Below are positions 1 through 8,584 of a DNA stretch of 64,000 nucleotides, piece by piece (position 1 is the stretch's first letter; every line of letters begins with the position of its first letter). The position numbers were made by a program, and so were the translations under genes. The stretch comes from an uncultured Lachnospiraceae bacterium (GTDB lineage Bacteria > Bacillota > Clostridia > Lachnospirales > Lachnospiraceae). The notes under the pieces were generated by a model. The model searched no databases. It had not been told where the DNA came from and saw only the letters and a program-made list of their open reading frames with translations. The DNA lies in assembly GCA_910584725.1 (NCBI GenBank), contig CAJUBE010000023.1, forward strand, positions 1-64,000. Reading direction: 5' to 3'.

Positions 1-3000
1 ACGACAGGTAAGGGCTTTGCAATCATGGGATTTCGATCAAATTACGATGGGGGCAGCTCATTTAAGGCGTTGAAGGAGGATGGAAAGGACGCGGAGGGGC
101 GCGAGCAGTATACCATGGCGCGCTCGGATCAATGGAAGATCAAGTATACCACGCTGGGAGAGATTATGCCTTCCCGCCCCGGGTTCGACAGCGAGGATTT
201 CAATTGGAGCATTGATCATACGGAAGTGGCGACGGTGGACGAGAACGGGGTGGTGACGCCCCTTAAGGCGGGCGACGCGGTGCTTCGCGTCGAGCCTAAA
301 AACGCAGACGATACCGCCCTTTATAAGATGCAGGTCTGCGAGATCGCGCTGCATATCAAGGATTTGCCGCCGCAGGGGAATAACAGTTTATTCTATGCGC
401 TGGAGAATACCCATAAAAAGCTGGGAGATGTGAAATTCCCGGAGGATTGGGCAGGGTGGAAATGGCGGTCCCCCGACACGCCCCTTGTCATCAACGGGGA
501 GAACAGACTGACCTATTCGTTTCTGGCAGTTTATACGGGGGAACTGTATTACCCGCATGAAAAGCTTGTCAGTGTGCAGATCGGCAGGGTGACGGGAATC
601 AAAGCCTATGAGAAGGAGGACGGAAACCATAACAACGTGCTGGAGGTGGGAAGTGTGGATGATGAGGGGAATCCGACCGAAGGTTCCGACTCCCTGACGC
701 TGTGCGTGGATTCCCTTTTCAACGGAGACATCAATCGTAATGAGAGCCTGAACTATACGTGGAAGGTGGAAGTGAACCAGCCGACAGGACTTGTCCTGAA
801 AGAAGGGGAGTACAAACCGGCGAAAGACGGGCGGCTGCAGAAGACCTTTACCGTGACGGCGGTGAAGAAGGGAAACTATACGCTGACACCTGTTATTAAA
901 GTGACGGATCCCAAGACGAACCGGGAGAAGGTGCTGGCAAAGACCAGTTTTAAGATCAGCGCCGTGGCGGAAAAGCAGGCATTTATCACGCTTGCGCCGG
1001 AGGAGACCGTGGGCGTCCATGTGGAAGCGGGCGGACGGATCACGGTGGATTACAGCGGTGATGTGAAGACCTTCCGTATGCAGGCGGCGTTTTGTGACAG
1101 GATAGGCGAGGAGGACGCTGCCTTTGAGAAGGTGAAGCTTGCGTGGAGCAGCTCGGATAAAAAGGTGGCGACGGTGAAGGCGTCCAAGGATACCCATTCG
1201 GCGGAGGTAAAGATCGTGGGGGACGGGCACACGATCCTGACGGCGAAGGTGAAGGATAAGGCGGGGCATACCGCCACGGCACAGATTGAGATCAGGAACC
1301 GCGCGCCCAGAGTGGATGTCTCCAAGGTGACAGTGAATCCCGCCTATGATTTTGAAAGTGAGGAGGGAAGGCGGCTTGCCCGTGAAAACGGCGGGGCAGT
1401 CGAGGTCGTTCCTGTTTACGGAGTAGAGAAACATAATACGGTCAGACTTTGGAAGAGCGATAAAAAGACGATGGAGACGGATCTGGAGCTGCTTGCCTAT
1501 GAAAAAGGCGGGAAATACTGTTATCTGATCTGCCCGACAGAATCCGTGGAGGAAAAGACCTATGACTGTTATCTGGGCGTGGAGAGCCCGGGTCTGCTGG
1601 CGGAACCCTTTTTCCACCCGCTCAAAGTGACGGTGAAGGCAAAACTGCCGCAGGCGACGGTGAAGTCGGTTCGGCCGGCAAACCTGTTCTATCGCACCGA
1701 TCCCGCTTCCGTGGATATCAGCGCCGCGCCGAAGGGCGCCAAGATTGCGTCCGTTACATGGATCGACAGCGCGGAGGGGGAGGAGAACGGATTTGCTTCC
1801 CAGCCGTCGGCGTTTCAGTTTGACACGGCGAAGAAGGCAGACAGTGCGGAACGTCTGTATTTTGCGCAGGAGGGTATCCGTCTGACGGACAAAAAGAAGC
1901 TGGCGGAGCCGGGAATTGTATCGGGCAAAATAGAAATCAGGTATGCGGGCTACAAGGATGCGGTCGAGAAGCCGGTTTCCCTCAAGTGGAATTATAAAAA
2001 GCCGGCGATTGCAGTAAAGGAGAAGGAGGCCACCTTAATACCGTCTCTGGAGGGTCATGCAAAGGGTGACTTTGAACTGTACAACAATACGGAAAAGAAA
2101 AGGCTTCTCCACAAAGTAAGCGGATCGACAGGATCAGACGACCCGCGCATCTGTTATATGGGACTGACCTTCCACAACGCGGATGTGAAAAGAGGAAGCA
2201 AGAGAGATTATACTTATGTGGGAGGCAAGACGAAGGGCAGCGAAAAGCTGCAGATGACCATTGACTCCGACTACTGGCGGGAATCTTTGACAGCCGTACA
2301 TACGATAAAGCTGGCAAATCCCACGCCTTATCTGACGAAGGCGAAGCTGGTTATCAACACGAGGTATGTGAGCACGGCGTACACGAATATCGAGCTGAAA
2401 AACGCCTACACGGCGGCGCTCTCCTGCGACGACATCATGATCGAAGGGAAAAATGCGAAATCACAGGCGTTATTGGATGAAGACATTCTGGAGATGGAGC
2501 AGGAGAGCAAGGGCAGCAACCGCATTGTGGTGCGGGCAAACAGGGCGCAGACCATGAAAAAGGAGTTCAAAAACGGCGCTTACGACTTTAAGGTGACTCC
2601 CTGTTTCCGAGATGCTTCGGGAAACCGTATCGAGGGAAAGACACTGATCTTAAAGATTCAGGCGACAAATAAGGCGGTCACCGCGAAGGTGAAGCTGTCC
2701 GGGAGTCTGGATCTGTCCAAGAAACCGGATAAACCGGAGGGAACAGACACCGTCAAAAACTATGTGGAAGTCAGGACTACCCCGCAAAATATCGGAGAAG
2801 ACTATACGTATGATAACAAGAAAGGGCTTTCTCTGGTGGGAGAATACAGCAATTATTTTCAAATATGGTATTATACAAATATACCGGGAAGGTACCAGAT
2901 AAGAGTGAAAGAGGATAAGGAGAGCAAACTGAAGGCTGGACAGCGCTACCGGCTGGCGATCTGCTTTACGCTCAATCTGGAGAACGGTGACACTGTTAAA

Positions 3001-3396
3001 GTCCAGACACCGACCTTTACCATCCGCCCCAAACAGTCCGTGCCGAAGGTCATTGTGCACGGCAATGCGCAGACGCTGTATGCGGGGAATGACGCCTTGG
3101 TAAGAACCTGTGGTTTCGAGCTGCCGGAGGGAACGGGCTATCGGGTGAAGAGCATTTCCGGCGGCATAGACTGCAATAAGGACGGGAAGCAGGATATCAC
3201 GCTGTCATGGGTGAAAGCGGATTCCACAGATCATTACGTTTCGGCGGAACTGAAACTTGCGGACAGGGACGGCGCCCTGACGGTGAGCGGCATGAAGGGA
3301 AAAACCTACACGGTTCCCGTCGTCATAACGCTGGAGGGCAGGGACGGTCTCGCGAAGGATGTGAAGACAAGCATCAAGGTAATGGTACGGCGGTAG
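1..3396 (+). CDS. Large bacterial Ig-like (BIG2-type) surface protein, 5' end outside window
   Basis: The reading frame is open from the first base, and the first ATG (position 25) has no ribosome site or signal peptide, so the gene begins upstream of the window. The visible 1131 residues read as serial beta-sandwich segments. BIG2-like signatures are visible, such as a WSIDHTEVATVDENGVVTP stretch near the start and a WSSSDKKVATVKASKD stretch near residue 385. There is no membrane segment or LPXTG motif at the C-terminus, which ends in a basic VMVRR. Proteins of this kind are usually secreted adhesin- or scaffold-like cell-surface proteins, and the function here is inferred only from that. 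A terminator follows the stop codon, so this is the last gene of its transcript. Confidence 0.75.
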   Translation, partial: TTGKGFAIMGFRSNYDGGSSFKALKEDGKDAEGREQYTMARSDQWKIKYTTLGEIMPSRPGFDSEDFNWSIDHTEVATVDENGVVTPLKAGDAVLRVEPKNADDTALYKMQVCEIALHIKDLPPQGNNSLFYALENTHKKLGDVKFPEDWAGWKWRSPDTPLVINGENRLTYSFLAVYTGELYYPHEKLVSVQIGRVTGIKAYEKEDGNHNNVLEVGSVDDEGNPTEGSDSLTLCVDSLFNGDINRNESLNYTWKVEVNQPTGLVLKEGEYKPAKDGRLQKTFTVTAVKKGNYTLTPVIKVTDPKTNREKVLAKTSFKISAVAEKQAFITLAPEETVGVHVEAGGRITVDYSGDVKTFRMQAAFCDRIGEEDAAFEKVKLAWSSSDKKVATVKASKDTHSAEVKIVGDGHTILTAKVKDKAGHTATAQIEIRNRAPRVDVSKVTVNPAYDFESEEGRRLARENGGAVEVVPVYGVEKHNTVRLWKSDKKTMETDLELLAYEKGGKYCYLICPTESVEEKTYDCYLGVESPGLLAEPFFHPLKVTVKAKLPQATVKSVRPANLFYRTDPASVDISAAPKGAKIASVTWIDSAEGEENGFASQPSAFQFDTAKKADSAERLYFAQEGIRLTDKKKLAEPGIVSGKIEIRYAGYKDAVEKPVSLKWNYKKPAIAVKEKEATLIPSLEGHAKGDFELYNNTEKKRLLHKVSGSTGSDDPRICYMGLTFHNADVKRGSKRDYTYVGGKTKGSEKLQMTIDSDYWRESLTAVHTIKLANPTPYLTKAKLVINTRYVSTAYTNIELKNAYTAALSCDDIMIEGKNAKSQALLDEDILEMEQESKGSNRIVVRANRAQTMKKEFKNGAYDFKVTPCFRDASGNRIEGKTLILKIQATNKAVTAKVKLSGSLDLSKKPDKPEGTDTVKNYVEVRTTPQNIGEDYTYDNKKGLSLVGEYSNYFQIWYYTNIPGRYQIRVKEDKESKLKAGQRYRLAICFTLNLENGDTVKVQTPTFTIRPKQSVPKVIVHGNAQTLYAGNDALVRTCGFELPEGTGYRVKSISGGIDCNKDGKQDITLSWVKADSTDHYVSAELKLADRDGALTVSGMKGKTYTVPVVITLEGRDGLAKDVKTSIKVMVRR

Positions 3397-3457
3397 ATGT
3401 AGTTTATACGCGAAGCGAAACAGAACAGGCATAACAATAGCAATAACAGTAGAAGGA

Positions 3458-3490
3458 CAGTCTCAGGAAATCTTTTCTGAGGCTGTTTTT
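3458..3490 (+). terminator. Rho-independent terminator after the Ig-like gene
   Basis: A CAGTCTCAG arm pairs with CTGAGGCTG (one G-T wobble) around a ten-base loop and is followed by TTTTT. It ends transcription of the large surface-protein gene before the TetR promoter. Confidence 0.8.
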
Positions 3491-3576
3491 CTGTTGTTCC
3501 ACTTGACGAGGACCTGTGGTGTTTACATAGAATATTATTGGAATGAAAAGGTTTTGACATTTTCTGTAAAAAGGGG

Positions 3577-3605
3577 TTGACGAAGGTTACATAATATATT
3601 ATAAT
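3577..3605 (+). promoter_or_regulatory. Sigma-A promoter of the TetR-family gene
   Basis: TTGACG at 3577-3582 and TATAAT at 3600-3605 are separated by exactly 17 bases, close to vegetative consensus. The start codon lies about 60 bases downstream, leaving room for an operator in the AT-rich leader. TetR-family repressors commonly control their own promoter; this is inference here. Confidence 0.8.
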
Positions 3606-3666
3606 AACATACGTTACCAAAAGAGGCTGTAAAAAAGCTACTAGAGAGCAGGAGAGGTACATTCTT

Positions 3667-4218
3667 ATGGCAAGAAAAGAGACGATCACAAAAAACGACA
3701 TACTGAACGCGGCCTTTGAGATGGCGCGGACGGAAGGGTCTGCCCAAGTGAGCGCGAGAACGCTGGCGGCGAAGGCGGGGTGCTCCACACAGCCGATTTT
3801 CCGTGTATACAAAAATATGGAAGAGCTGGGGGACGATCTGTTTGTGAAGGCGATGGAGTTTTTCGGCACTTATTATGAGGAATTCCCGAAGCTGAACAAT
3901 ACGCCTTTTGTCAATCTTGGACTTGCTTATATCCGTTTTTCACAGGAAGAGCAGAATCTATTTCGTCTGTTATTTTTATCGGAGAACCGCCACGGAAAAA
4001 GTCTATATGATATGTTGAACGGAAAAAACGGCGCAGTGGTGCGCGAGATCAACAGCGCGAAGATTTTTGGCTGTAAAGACCCGAGCGGTATGTTTATGAA
4101 GATGTGGATCTTTATCCACGGCGCGGCATGTATGACCCTGACAGGAGATTATGATCTGCAGGAGGAGGACACCATTAAGCTTTTGGAGGAATGCTATGGC
4201 GCATTCCAGAATGTCTAG
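3667..4218 (+). CDS. TetR/AcrR-family transcriptional regulator
   Basis: A 183-residue protein of typical TetR length. The N-terminal helix-turn-helix covers roughly residues 8-55 (DILNAAFEMARTEG, then RTLAAKAGCSTQPIFRVYKN), matching the family pattern where the second helix follows a conserved Ala-Gly-Cys turn. The remaining residues form a helical ligand-binding domain resembling the TetR C-terminal domain found in WHG-type regulators. The start is fixed by AGGAGAGG about 9 bases upstream and by the strong promoter before it. No efflux or enzyme gene is adjacent on the same strand; the next gene is an RpiR regulator beyond two palindromic repeats, so the target is unknown. Its stop codon forms the first base of the following repeat. 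Confidence 0.85.
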   Translation: MARKETITKNDILNAAFEMARTEGSAQVSARTLAAKAGCSTQPIFRVYKNMEELGDDLFVKAMEFFGTYYEEFPKLNNTPFVNLGLAYIRFSQEEQNLFRLLFLSENRHGKSLYDMLNGKNGAVVREINSAKIFGCKDPSGMFMKMWIFIHGAACMTLTGDYDLQEEDTIKLLEECYGAFQNV

Positions 4219-4354
4219 CGTGAAAAGTGCTTCTAAAGACGTCCCGCCATAGGACGGGACGCCAAGAAGCACTAAGTTTCACGCAGGAGAATGCCTGAAA
4301 TGCGGCATTCTCCGCATTGATTTGAGTCACAGCTAAGCTGTGACATGGCGGTTA
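4218..4354 (+). repeat. Modular palindromic repeat, copy A (three hairpins)
   Basis: Hairpin 1 (4218-4284) has outer arms GCGTGAAA/TTTCACGC, middle arms AGTGCTTCT/AGAAGCACT and an inner GTCCCGCC/GGACGGGAC stem. Hairpin 2 (4286-4313) is GGAGAATGCC...GGCATTCTCC. After the linker GCATTGATTTGA, hairpin 3 (4326-4344) is GTCACAGCT-A-AGCTGTGAC, followed by ATGGCGGTTA. There is no T-run, so this is not a classical terminator. Confidence 0.9.
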
Positions 4355-4500
4355 GCGTGAAAAGCGCTTCTAAAGACATCCCGCCATAGGACGAGACGCC
4401 AAGAAGTACTAAGTTTCGCATAAGAGAATGCCCAAAATACGGCATTCTCCGCATTGATTTGAGATTCCGCAGAGCGGAATGCCAAAAAGCGGCATTCTCT
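4355..4500 (+). repeat. Modular palindromic repeat, copy B
   Basis: This copy directly abuts copy A as a tandem second unit. Hairpin 1 is partly decayed (GCGTGAAA against TTTCGCAT; AGCGCTTCT against AGAAGTACT). Hairpin 2 is at 4424-4449. The third hairpin here is ATTCCGC-AGA-GCGGAAT (4464-4480) in place of the GTCACAGCT version, and a further GAATGCC...GGCATTC hairpin overlaps it. The copy ends about 35 bases before the RpiR start codon. Confidence 0.85.
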
Positions 4501-4535
4501 GCAAGATTTTGGACTTTTGGCAGAAGGGGTTAGCC

Positions 4536-5465
4536 ATGGCGATAGAGAATCGGTATGACATCATAACGAGAATCAATGAATATTACGGCAGGATGAGCAA
4601 GGGGCAGAAGGCGATTTCAGCTTTTATCTACGATCACTACGATCAGGCGGTGTTTATGACTGCGGCGAAGCTGGGGGATACGGTGGGAGTCAGCGAGTCT
4701 ACCGTGGTGCGCTACGCCATGTTCATCGGCTACAACGGCTATCCGGAATTTCAGCGGGATTTGGAGTACTGGGTACAGAATAAAATCAATTCCGTACAGA
4801 AGATCGGTGCGAAGTACGGCAAGAGCAGCCAGTCGGAGATCTTAAATTCCGTTTTGCAGTCGGATATTGAGAAGATACAGGATACCATCCATAACCTGGA
4901 TCCGACGGCATTCGAGACGGCGGTGGATATTATTTTGGAGGCGAAGTCGGTTTATATCATGGGTGTCAGAAGCTGTGAACCGCTGGCGGATTTTTTGCAG
5001 TTTTATCTGAATATGATCCGCGGCAATGTAGTGCTCTTAAAAACAACAAGTGTTTCGGAAACTTTTGAGCAGATGATTCGCATCGATGAGCGCGATGCTT
5101 TTGTGGGTATCAGCTTTCCAAGATATTCCATGAGAACCCTGAAAGCGATGGAGTTTGCCAACGATAGAAACGCCAAGGTGATCGCGGTGACGGATTCGGT
5201 GCATTCGCCGATGAACCTCTATTCTTCCTGTAATTTATTCGCCAGAAGCGATATGGTCTCCATTGTGGACTCGCTGGTGGCGCCCCTTAGCATGATAAAC
5301 GCGCTGGTGGTGGCGATGTGCTTAAAGCAGCCTGAGGAAGTGAAGGAGAATCTTAAGAATCTGGAAGAGGCTTGGAATAATTATCAGGTTTACCTGAATG
5401 ATGAGATTAACTTTATAGATGAGGAGCCGATGCTAAACTATCCGCTTCGAAAGAGGTCAGAGTGA
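4536..5465 (+). CDS. MurR/RpiR-family regulator with SIS domain
   Basis: A 309-residue regulator. The N-terminal HTH_6 domain (about residues 1-80: KGQKAISAFIYDHYDQAVFMTAAKLGDTVGVSESTVVRYAMFIGYNGYPEFQRDL) is classic RpiR. The C-terminal SIS domain (about 125-260: VYIMGVRSCEPLADFLQFYLNMI, later FVGISFPRYSMRTLKAMEFANDRNAKVIAVTDS) binds phosphosugars in this family. The chosen ATG has AAGGGG about 9 bases upstream; an earlier in-frame ATG at 4479 lies inside the repeat and is rejected. No sugar pathway gene adjoins it, so the ligand is unknown. It is flanked on both sides by palindromic repeats. Confidence 0.87.
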   Translation: MAIENRYDIITRINEYYGRMSKGQKAISAFIYDHYDQAVFMTAAKLGDTVGVSESTVVRYAMFIGYNGYPEFQRDLEYWVQNKINSVQKIGAKYGKSSQSEILNSVLQSDIEKIQDTIHNLDPTAFETAVDIILEAKSVYIMGVRSCEPLADFLQFYLNMIRGNVVLLKTTSVSETFEQMIRIDERDAFVGISFPRYSMRTLKAMEFANDRNAKVIAVTDSVHSPMNLYSSCNLFARSDMVSIVDSLVAPLSMINALVVAMCLKQPEEVKENLKNLEEAWNNYQVYLNDEINFIDEEPMLNYPLRKRSE

Positions 5466-5468
5466 AAA

Positions 5469-5565
5469 ACGCGAAAAGTACTTCTAAAACTCAGCAGCAA
5501 GGGCTGCTTCGTTAAGAAGCACTAAGTCTCGCGTAAGAGAATGCTTGAAAGGCAGCATTCTACGC
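5469..5565 (+). repeat. Modular palindromic repeat, copy C
   Basis: Outer arms ACGCGA/TCGCGT enclose AGTACTTCT against AGAAGCACT, with a CAGCAGC/GCTGCTT-type inner loop in place of the GTCCCGCC stem of copy A. Hairpin 2 (about 5537-5562) is degenerate, GAGAATGCT against AGCATTCT. It lies between the RpiR gene and the flavoprotein gene. Confidence 0.85.
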
Positions 5566-5592
5566 ATGATGAGGGTATTGGTGGGGAGAGGA

Positions 5593-6852
5593 ATGAAAAC
5601 GGACGGGAATCAGGCGGTCGTGATCGGCGGCGGCGCTGCGGGGATGATGGCGGCAGCCGCCGCGGCGGAGAGCGGTCGCTCTGTTATTTTATTAGAGAAA
5701 AATGAAAAGCTCGGGAAAAAGCTTTATATCACAGGTAAAGGACGCTGTAATGTGACAAATGCCTGCGGGCGGGACAAGTTTTTTGAAAATATAGTCAGCA
5801 ACCCGAAGTTTCTGTACAGCGCGTTTTCTACGTTTGATAACAAACGGTTGGAAATGTTTCTGGAGAATAACGGGTGTCACTTAAAAGAGGAGCGCGGGGA
5901 GAGGGTGTTTCCCGCTTCGGATCATGCGTCGGACGTGACGGCGGCTTTTGAGCGCTTTCTAAAGAAAAACGGGGTGCAGGTGCGGCTTCACAGCGAAGTG
6001 CGGGAAATTGAGACGGACGGCGATAGAATAACAGGCGTAACACTTGCGGATGGAAGGAAGATTCCAGCGGGATGTGTGATTGTGGCGACGGGCGGTCTGT
6101 CCTATCCGGTCACAGGTTCCACGGGAGACGGACACCGCATGGCGCGGACGCTTGGGCATAAGGTGACGGACTGCGCGCCGGCGCTGGTGTCATTGGAGAC
6201 AGAAGGCGACTGGTGCAAAAAATTACAGGGGTTATCACTCAAAAATGTCTCCCTGACCATGAGTTGCGGGAAAAAGAAGCTGTATCAGGGTTTTGGGGAA
6301 ATGCTTTTTACTCATTACGGGGTGAGCGGGCCGCTGGTCTTGTCGGCCAGCAGCTTTTACGGGAAAAAGAAGGGGCCGGAAGCGGTGTCCCTTACAATAG
6401 ACCTGAAACCCGCGCTCTCGGAGGAACAGCTTGATAAAAGAATTTTGAGGGATTTCGAGGAAAACAGGAACCGACAGTTTAAAAATGCGCTGGGTGGCCT
6501 CTATCCTGCGAAGCTGATATCTGTTATGATAGAGAGGTCGGGCATTGATCCCGAGAAGAAGGTGCATGAGGTGACGAAGCAGGAGAGAAGACGTCTGGCG
6601 GAGCTGACAAAAGATTTTCCCTTGCAGGTGCGCGGGAAGAGAGGCTTTGAGGAGGCGGTCATCACGCAGGGCGGCGTATCCGTGAAGGAGGTCAATCCTT
6701 CCACCATGGAGTCCAAACTGGTACGGGGGCTTTATTTTGCGGGAGAGGTACTGGATCTGGACGGCCTGACGGGTGGATTTAACTTACAGATTGCTTGGTC
6801 TACGGGGTATTTGGCAGGGAAGAGCTGCACAGCGTGTGAAGGAAAACACTAA
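5593..6852 (+). CDS. BaiN/HI0933-family flavoprotein (NAD(P)/FAD oxidoreductase)
   Basis: A 419-residue protein. The Rossmann motif VIGGGAAGMMAAAAAAESG at about residues 10-28 and LLEKNEKLGKKLYITGKGRCNVTNA match the HI0933-like family. Further family motifs are VIVATGGLSYPVTGSTGDG in the middle and the C-terminal GLYFAGEVLDLDGLTGGFNLQIAWSTG, which closes the FAD site. Some relatives (BaiN) reduce bile-acid intermediates; most have no known substrate, so no symbol is given. The ATG at 5593 is preferred because GGGGAG precedes it; in-frame ATGs at 5545 and 5566 lie in or next to the repeat without a ribosome site. The gene sits upstream of cmk, an arrangement that recurs in clostridia. Confidence 0.85.
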   Translation: MKTDGNQAVVIGGGAAGMMAAAAAAESGRSVILLEKNEKLGKKLYITGKGRCNVTNACGRDKFFENIVSNPKFLYSAFSTFDNKRLEMFLENNGCHLKEERGERVFPASDHASDVTAAFERFLKKNGVQVRLHSEVREIETDGDRITGVTLADGRKIPAGCVIVATGGLSYPVTGSTGDGHRMARTLGHKVTDCAPALVSLETEGDWCKKLQGLSLKNVSLTMSCGKKKLYQGFGEMLFTHYGVSGPLVLSASSFYGKKKGPEAVSLTIDLKPALSEEQLDKRILRDFEENRNRQFKNALGGLYPAKLISVMIERSGIDPEKKVHEVTKQERRRLAELTKDFPLQVRGKRGFEEAVITQGGVSVKEVNPSTMESKLVRGLYFAGEVLDLDGLTGGFNLQIAWSTGYLAGKSCTACEGKH

Positions 6853-6892
6853 GCTCGAAAAAACCTCGCTAAGTATTTTCATGCTTCACACA

Positions 6893-6939
6893 GGAGAATG
6901 CCAAAGAACGGCATTCTCCGCACCGATTTGAGGCACAGC
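6893..6939 (+). repeat. Palindromic repeat fragment, copy D (hairpin 2 only)
   Basis: GGAGAATGCC and GGCATTCTCC arms (6893-6919) are intact and are followed by a GCACCGATTTGAGGCACAGC remnant of the linker and third hairpin. The upstream first hairpin is decayed beyond pairing. The cmk ribosome site begins immediately after it. Confidence 0.8.
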
Positions 6940-6957
6940 AAAGGAGGACAATAACAC

Positions 6958-7608
6958 ATGGGATTTAATATTGCGATTGACGGGCCTGCGGGGGCGGGAA
7001 AGAGCACCATAGCAAAGATGATAGCGGCAAAGCTGGGATATATCTATGTGGACACGGGAGCCATGTATCGGGCGATGGCGCTGTATCTGATCAGGGAGAA
7101 CGCGTCCTCGGAGCAGATCGACGAGAAATGTCAGGGAGCGGACATCACTATAGGTTATGAGGACGGCGAGCAGGTAGTGTACTTGAACGGCGAAAACGTA
7201 AACGCCTATATCAGAACGGAAGAGGTGGGTAGGATGGCATCTGTCAGCAGCCCGAATCCCCGGGTTCGGAAAAAGCTGACACAGCTGCAGCAGAAGCTGG
7301 CGGCGGAAGCGGACGTGGTGATGGACGGACGTGATATCGGCACCTGCGTGCTGCCGGAAGCACAGGTGAAGGTGTATCTGACGGCGGACAGCCATGAGCG
7401 GGCGCTACGGCGATATAAGGAGCTTACGGCGAAAGGGGAAGACTGTGAACTTGACACGATCGAGAAGGATATCATCGAGCGCGACAGGCAGGACATGACG
7501 AGGGAGATTTCGCCTTTAAAACAGGCGGAGGATGCCGTGCTGATCGACTCTTCCCACATGACGGTGGAAGAGGTGGCGAATGCCATCATTACTTTGTGCA
7601 CAACGTGA
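6958..7608 (+). CDS. cmk: Cytidylate kinase
   Basis: A 216-residue CMP/dCMP kinase, which transfers phosphate from ATP to CMP or dCMP in pyrimidine nucleotide metabolism. The P-loop is IDGPAGAGKST at residues 6-16. YVDTGAMYRAMALYL is the conserved substrate-binding segment, and VVMDGRDIGTCVLPEA is the family signature. The C-terminal RDRQDMTREISPLKQAEDAVLIDSS completes the fold. The start has AAAGGAGG about 10 bases upstream. It precedes ispH and the S1-like gene, the usual clostridial order. Its TGA stop codon lies inside the left arm of palindromic repeat E. Confidence 0.95.
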   Translation: MGFNIAIDGPAGAGKSTIAKMIAAKLGYIYVDTGAMYRAMALYLIRENASSEQIDEKCQGADITIGYEDGEQVVYLNGENVNAYIRTEEVGRMASVSSPNPRVRKKLTQLQQKLAAEADVVMDGRDIGTCVLPEAQVKVYLTADSHERALRRYKELTAKGEDCELDTIEKDIIERDRQDMTREISPLKQAEDAVLIDSSHMTVEEVANAIITLCTT

Positions 7609-7697
7609 AAAGTACTTCTAAAGACGTCCCGCCATAGGGCGGGACGCCAAGAAGTACTATGTTTCACGTGGGAGAATGCCGGAGGACGGCATTCTCC
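7603..7697 (+). repeat. Modular palindromic repeat, copy E
   Basis: The best-preserved copy. The outer arms are ACGTGAAA/TTTCACGT, the middle arms AGTACTTCT/AGAAGTACT, and the inner stem GTCCCGCC-ATAG-GGCGGGAC. Hairpin 2 (7671-7697) is GGAGAATGCC/GGCATTCTCC. The left arm includes the cmk stop codon. Confidence 0.9.
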
Positions 7698-7714
7698 GTA
7701 TGGGGAGGATATGT

Positions 7715-8584
7715 ATGGAAGTGATTCTGGCAGAGCACGCGGGGTTTTGCTTCGGCGTGCGGCGTGCGGTGGATACCGTCTATGAACAGATCAGGAAACA
7801 GGGAAACGCGGGACGTCCGATTTATACTTACGGGCCGATCATACATAATGAGGAAGTGGTGGGCGACCTGCAAAAGCGGGGCGTGTGCGTGCTGGATTCC
7901 CTTGCGGAAGCGGAGCGGGTTCCGAAAGAAGAGCGGGGCACGGTGATCATTCGCTCCCACGGGGTGGAAAAAATTGTCTGCGACAGCCTGCAAGAACTTG
8001 GATTTGAGGTGGTGGACGCCACCTGCCCTTTTGTGAAACGGATTCACAATATCGTGGAGCAGGAGAGCGCGGCAGGCAAAAGCATCGTGATTGTCGGCAA
8101 TGCGGGACATCCGGAGGTGGAGGGGATCAAGGGCTGGTCAGCGTCCGCGACTTATGTCGTAGAATCCGTGGAAGAGGCGGAAAAACTTGTGTGCAGACCG
8201 GGGGAAGAACTGTGTATTGTTTCTCAAACGACATTTAACTACAAGAAATTTCAAGATGTGGTTGAAATTTTCAAGGAAAGAGGTTACAATGGTAGTGTTG
8301 TGAATACTGTATGTAACGCTACGGAAGTGCGACAGGCCGAGGCCAGAGAACTTGCGGCACGGGTTGATGTAATGATAGTTATAGGTGGAAATCATAGTTC
8401 TAATACGAGGAAGCTCTATGAGATCTGCAGGCAGGAGTGCGGGATGACTTACTATATACAGACACTCGACGACTTGCATTTAAGGTTACCTGAATCTGTC
8501 CGACTGGTGGGTATTACAGCAGGGGCTTCGACCCCAAACAATATTATCGAGGAGGTTCAAAATTATGTCAGAATTAACTTTTGA
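7715..8584 (+). CDS. ispH: 4-hydroxy-3-methylbut-2-enyl diphosphate reductase
   Basis: A 289-residue iron-sulfur enzyme making IPP and DMAPP in the last step of the methylerythritol phosphate isoprenoid pathway. The three cluster-binding cysteines are in EHAGFCFGVRRAV (residue 12), DATCPFVKRIH and NTVCNATEVRQ. The ATG at 7715 follows GGGGAGG by 6 bases and gives the canonical N-terminus MEVILAEHAG; the in-frame ATG at 7676 sits in the repeat and is rejected. The last 20 bases overlap the S1-like gene in another frame, and the ribosome site of that gene (GAGGAGGTT) lies inside ispH, which implies translational coupling. In many clostridia these two genes are fused; here they remain separate. 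The stretch from about 8220 to 8330 is more AT-rich than the rest. Confidence 0.95.
   Translation: MEVILAEHAGFCFGVRRAVDTVYEQIRKQGNAGRPIYTYGPIIHNEEVVGDLQKRGVCVLDSLAEAERVPKEERGTVIIRSHGVEKIVCDSLQELGFEVVDATCPFVKRIHNIVEQESAAGKSIVIVGNAGHPEVEGIKGWSASATYVVESVEEAEKLVCRPGEELCIVSQTTFNYKKFQDVVEIFKERGYNGSVVNTVCNATEVRQAEARELAARVDVMIVIGGNHSSNTRKLYEICRQECGMTYYIQTLDDLHLRLPESVRLVGITAGASTPNNIIEEVQNYVRINF

Noticed and set aside
388..1617. Long minus-strand frame of 409 codons opposite the Ig-like gene
   Set aside because: It is the antisense shadow of a clear BIG2-type gene; its composition (many His, Arg, Leu) is typical of reverse-strand artefacts and no start signal is present.
4218..4500. Repeats considered as rho-independent terminators
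   Set aside because: Stems are long and strong but no T-run follows any of them; true terminators with T-runs occur at other gene ends in the window.
5545..5592. Upstream ATGs for the BaiN-like gene
   Set aside because: They lie in or right after the palindromic repeat, without a ribosome site; the later ATG at 5593 has GGGGAG in place and begins the Rossmann fold at the usual distance.
7676..7714. Longer ispH N-terminus
   Set aside because: The extra residues come from hairpin 2 of the repeat; MEVILAEHAG at 7715 is the conserved family start.
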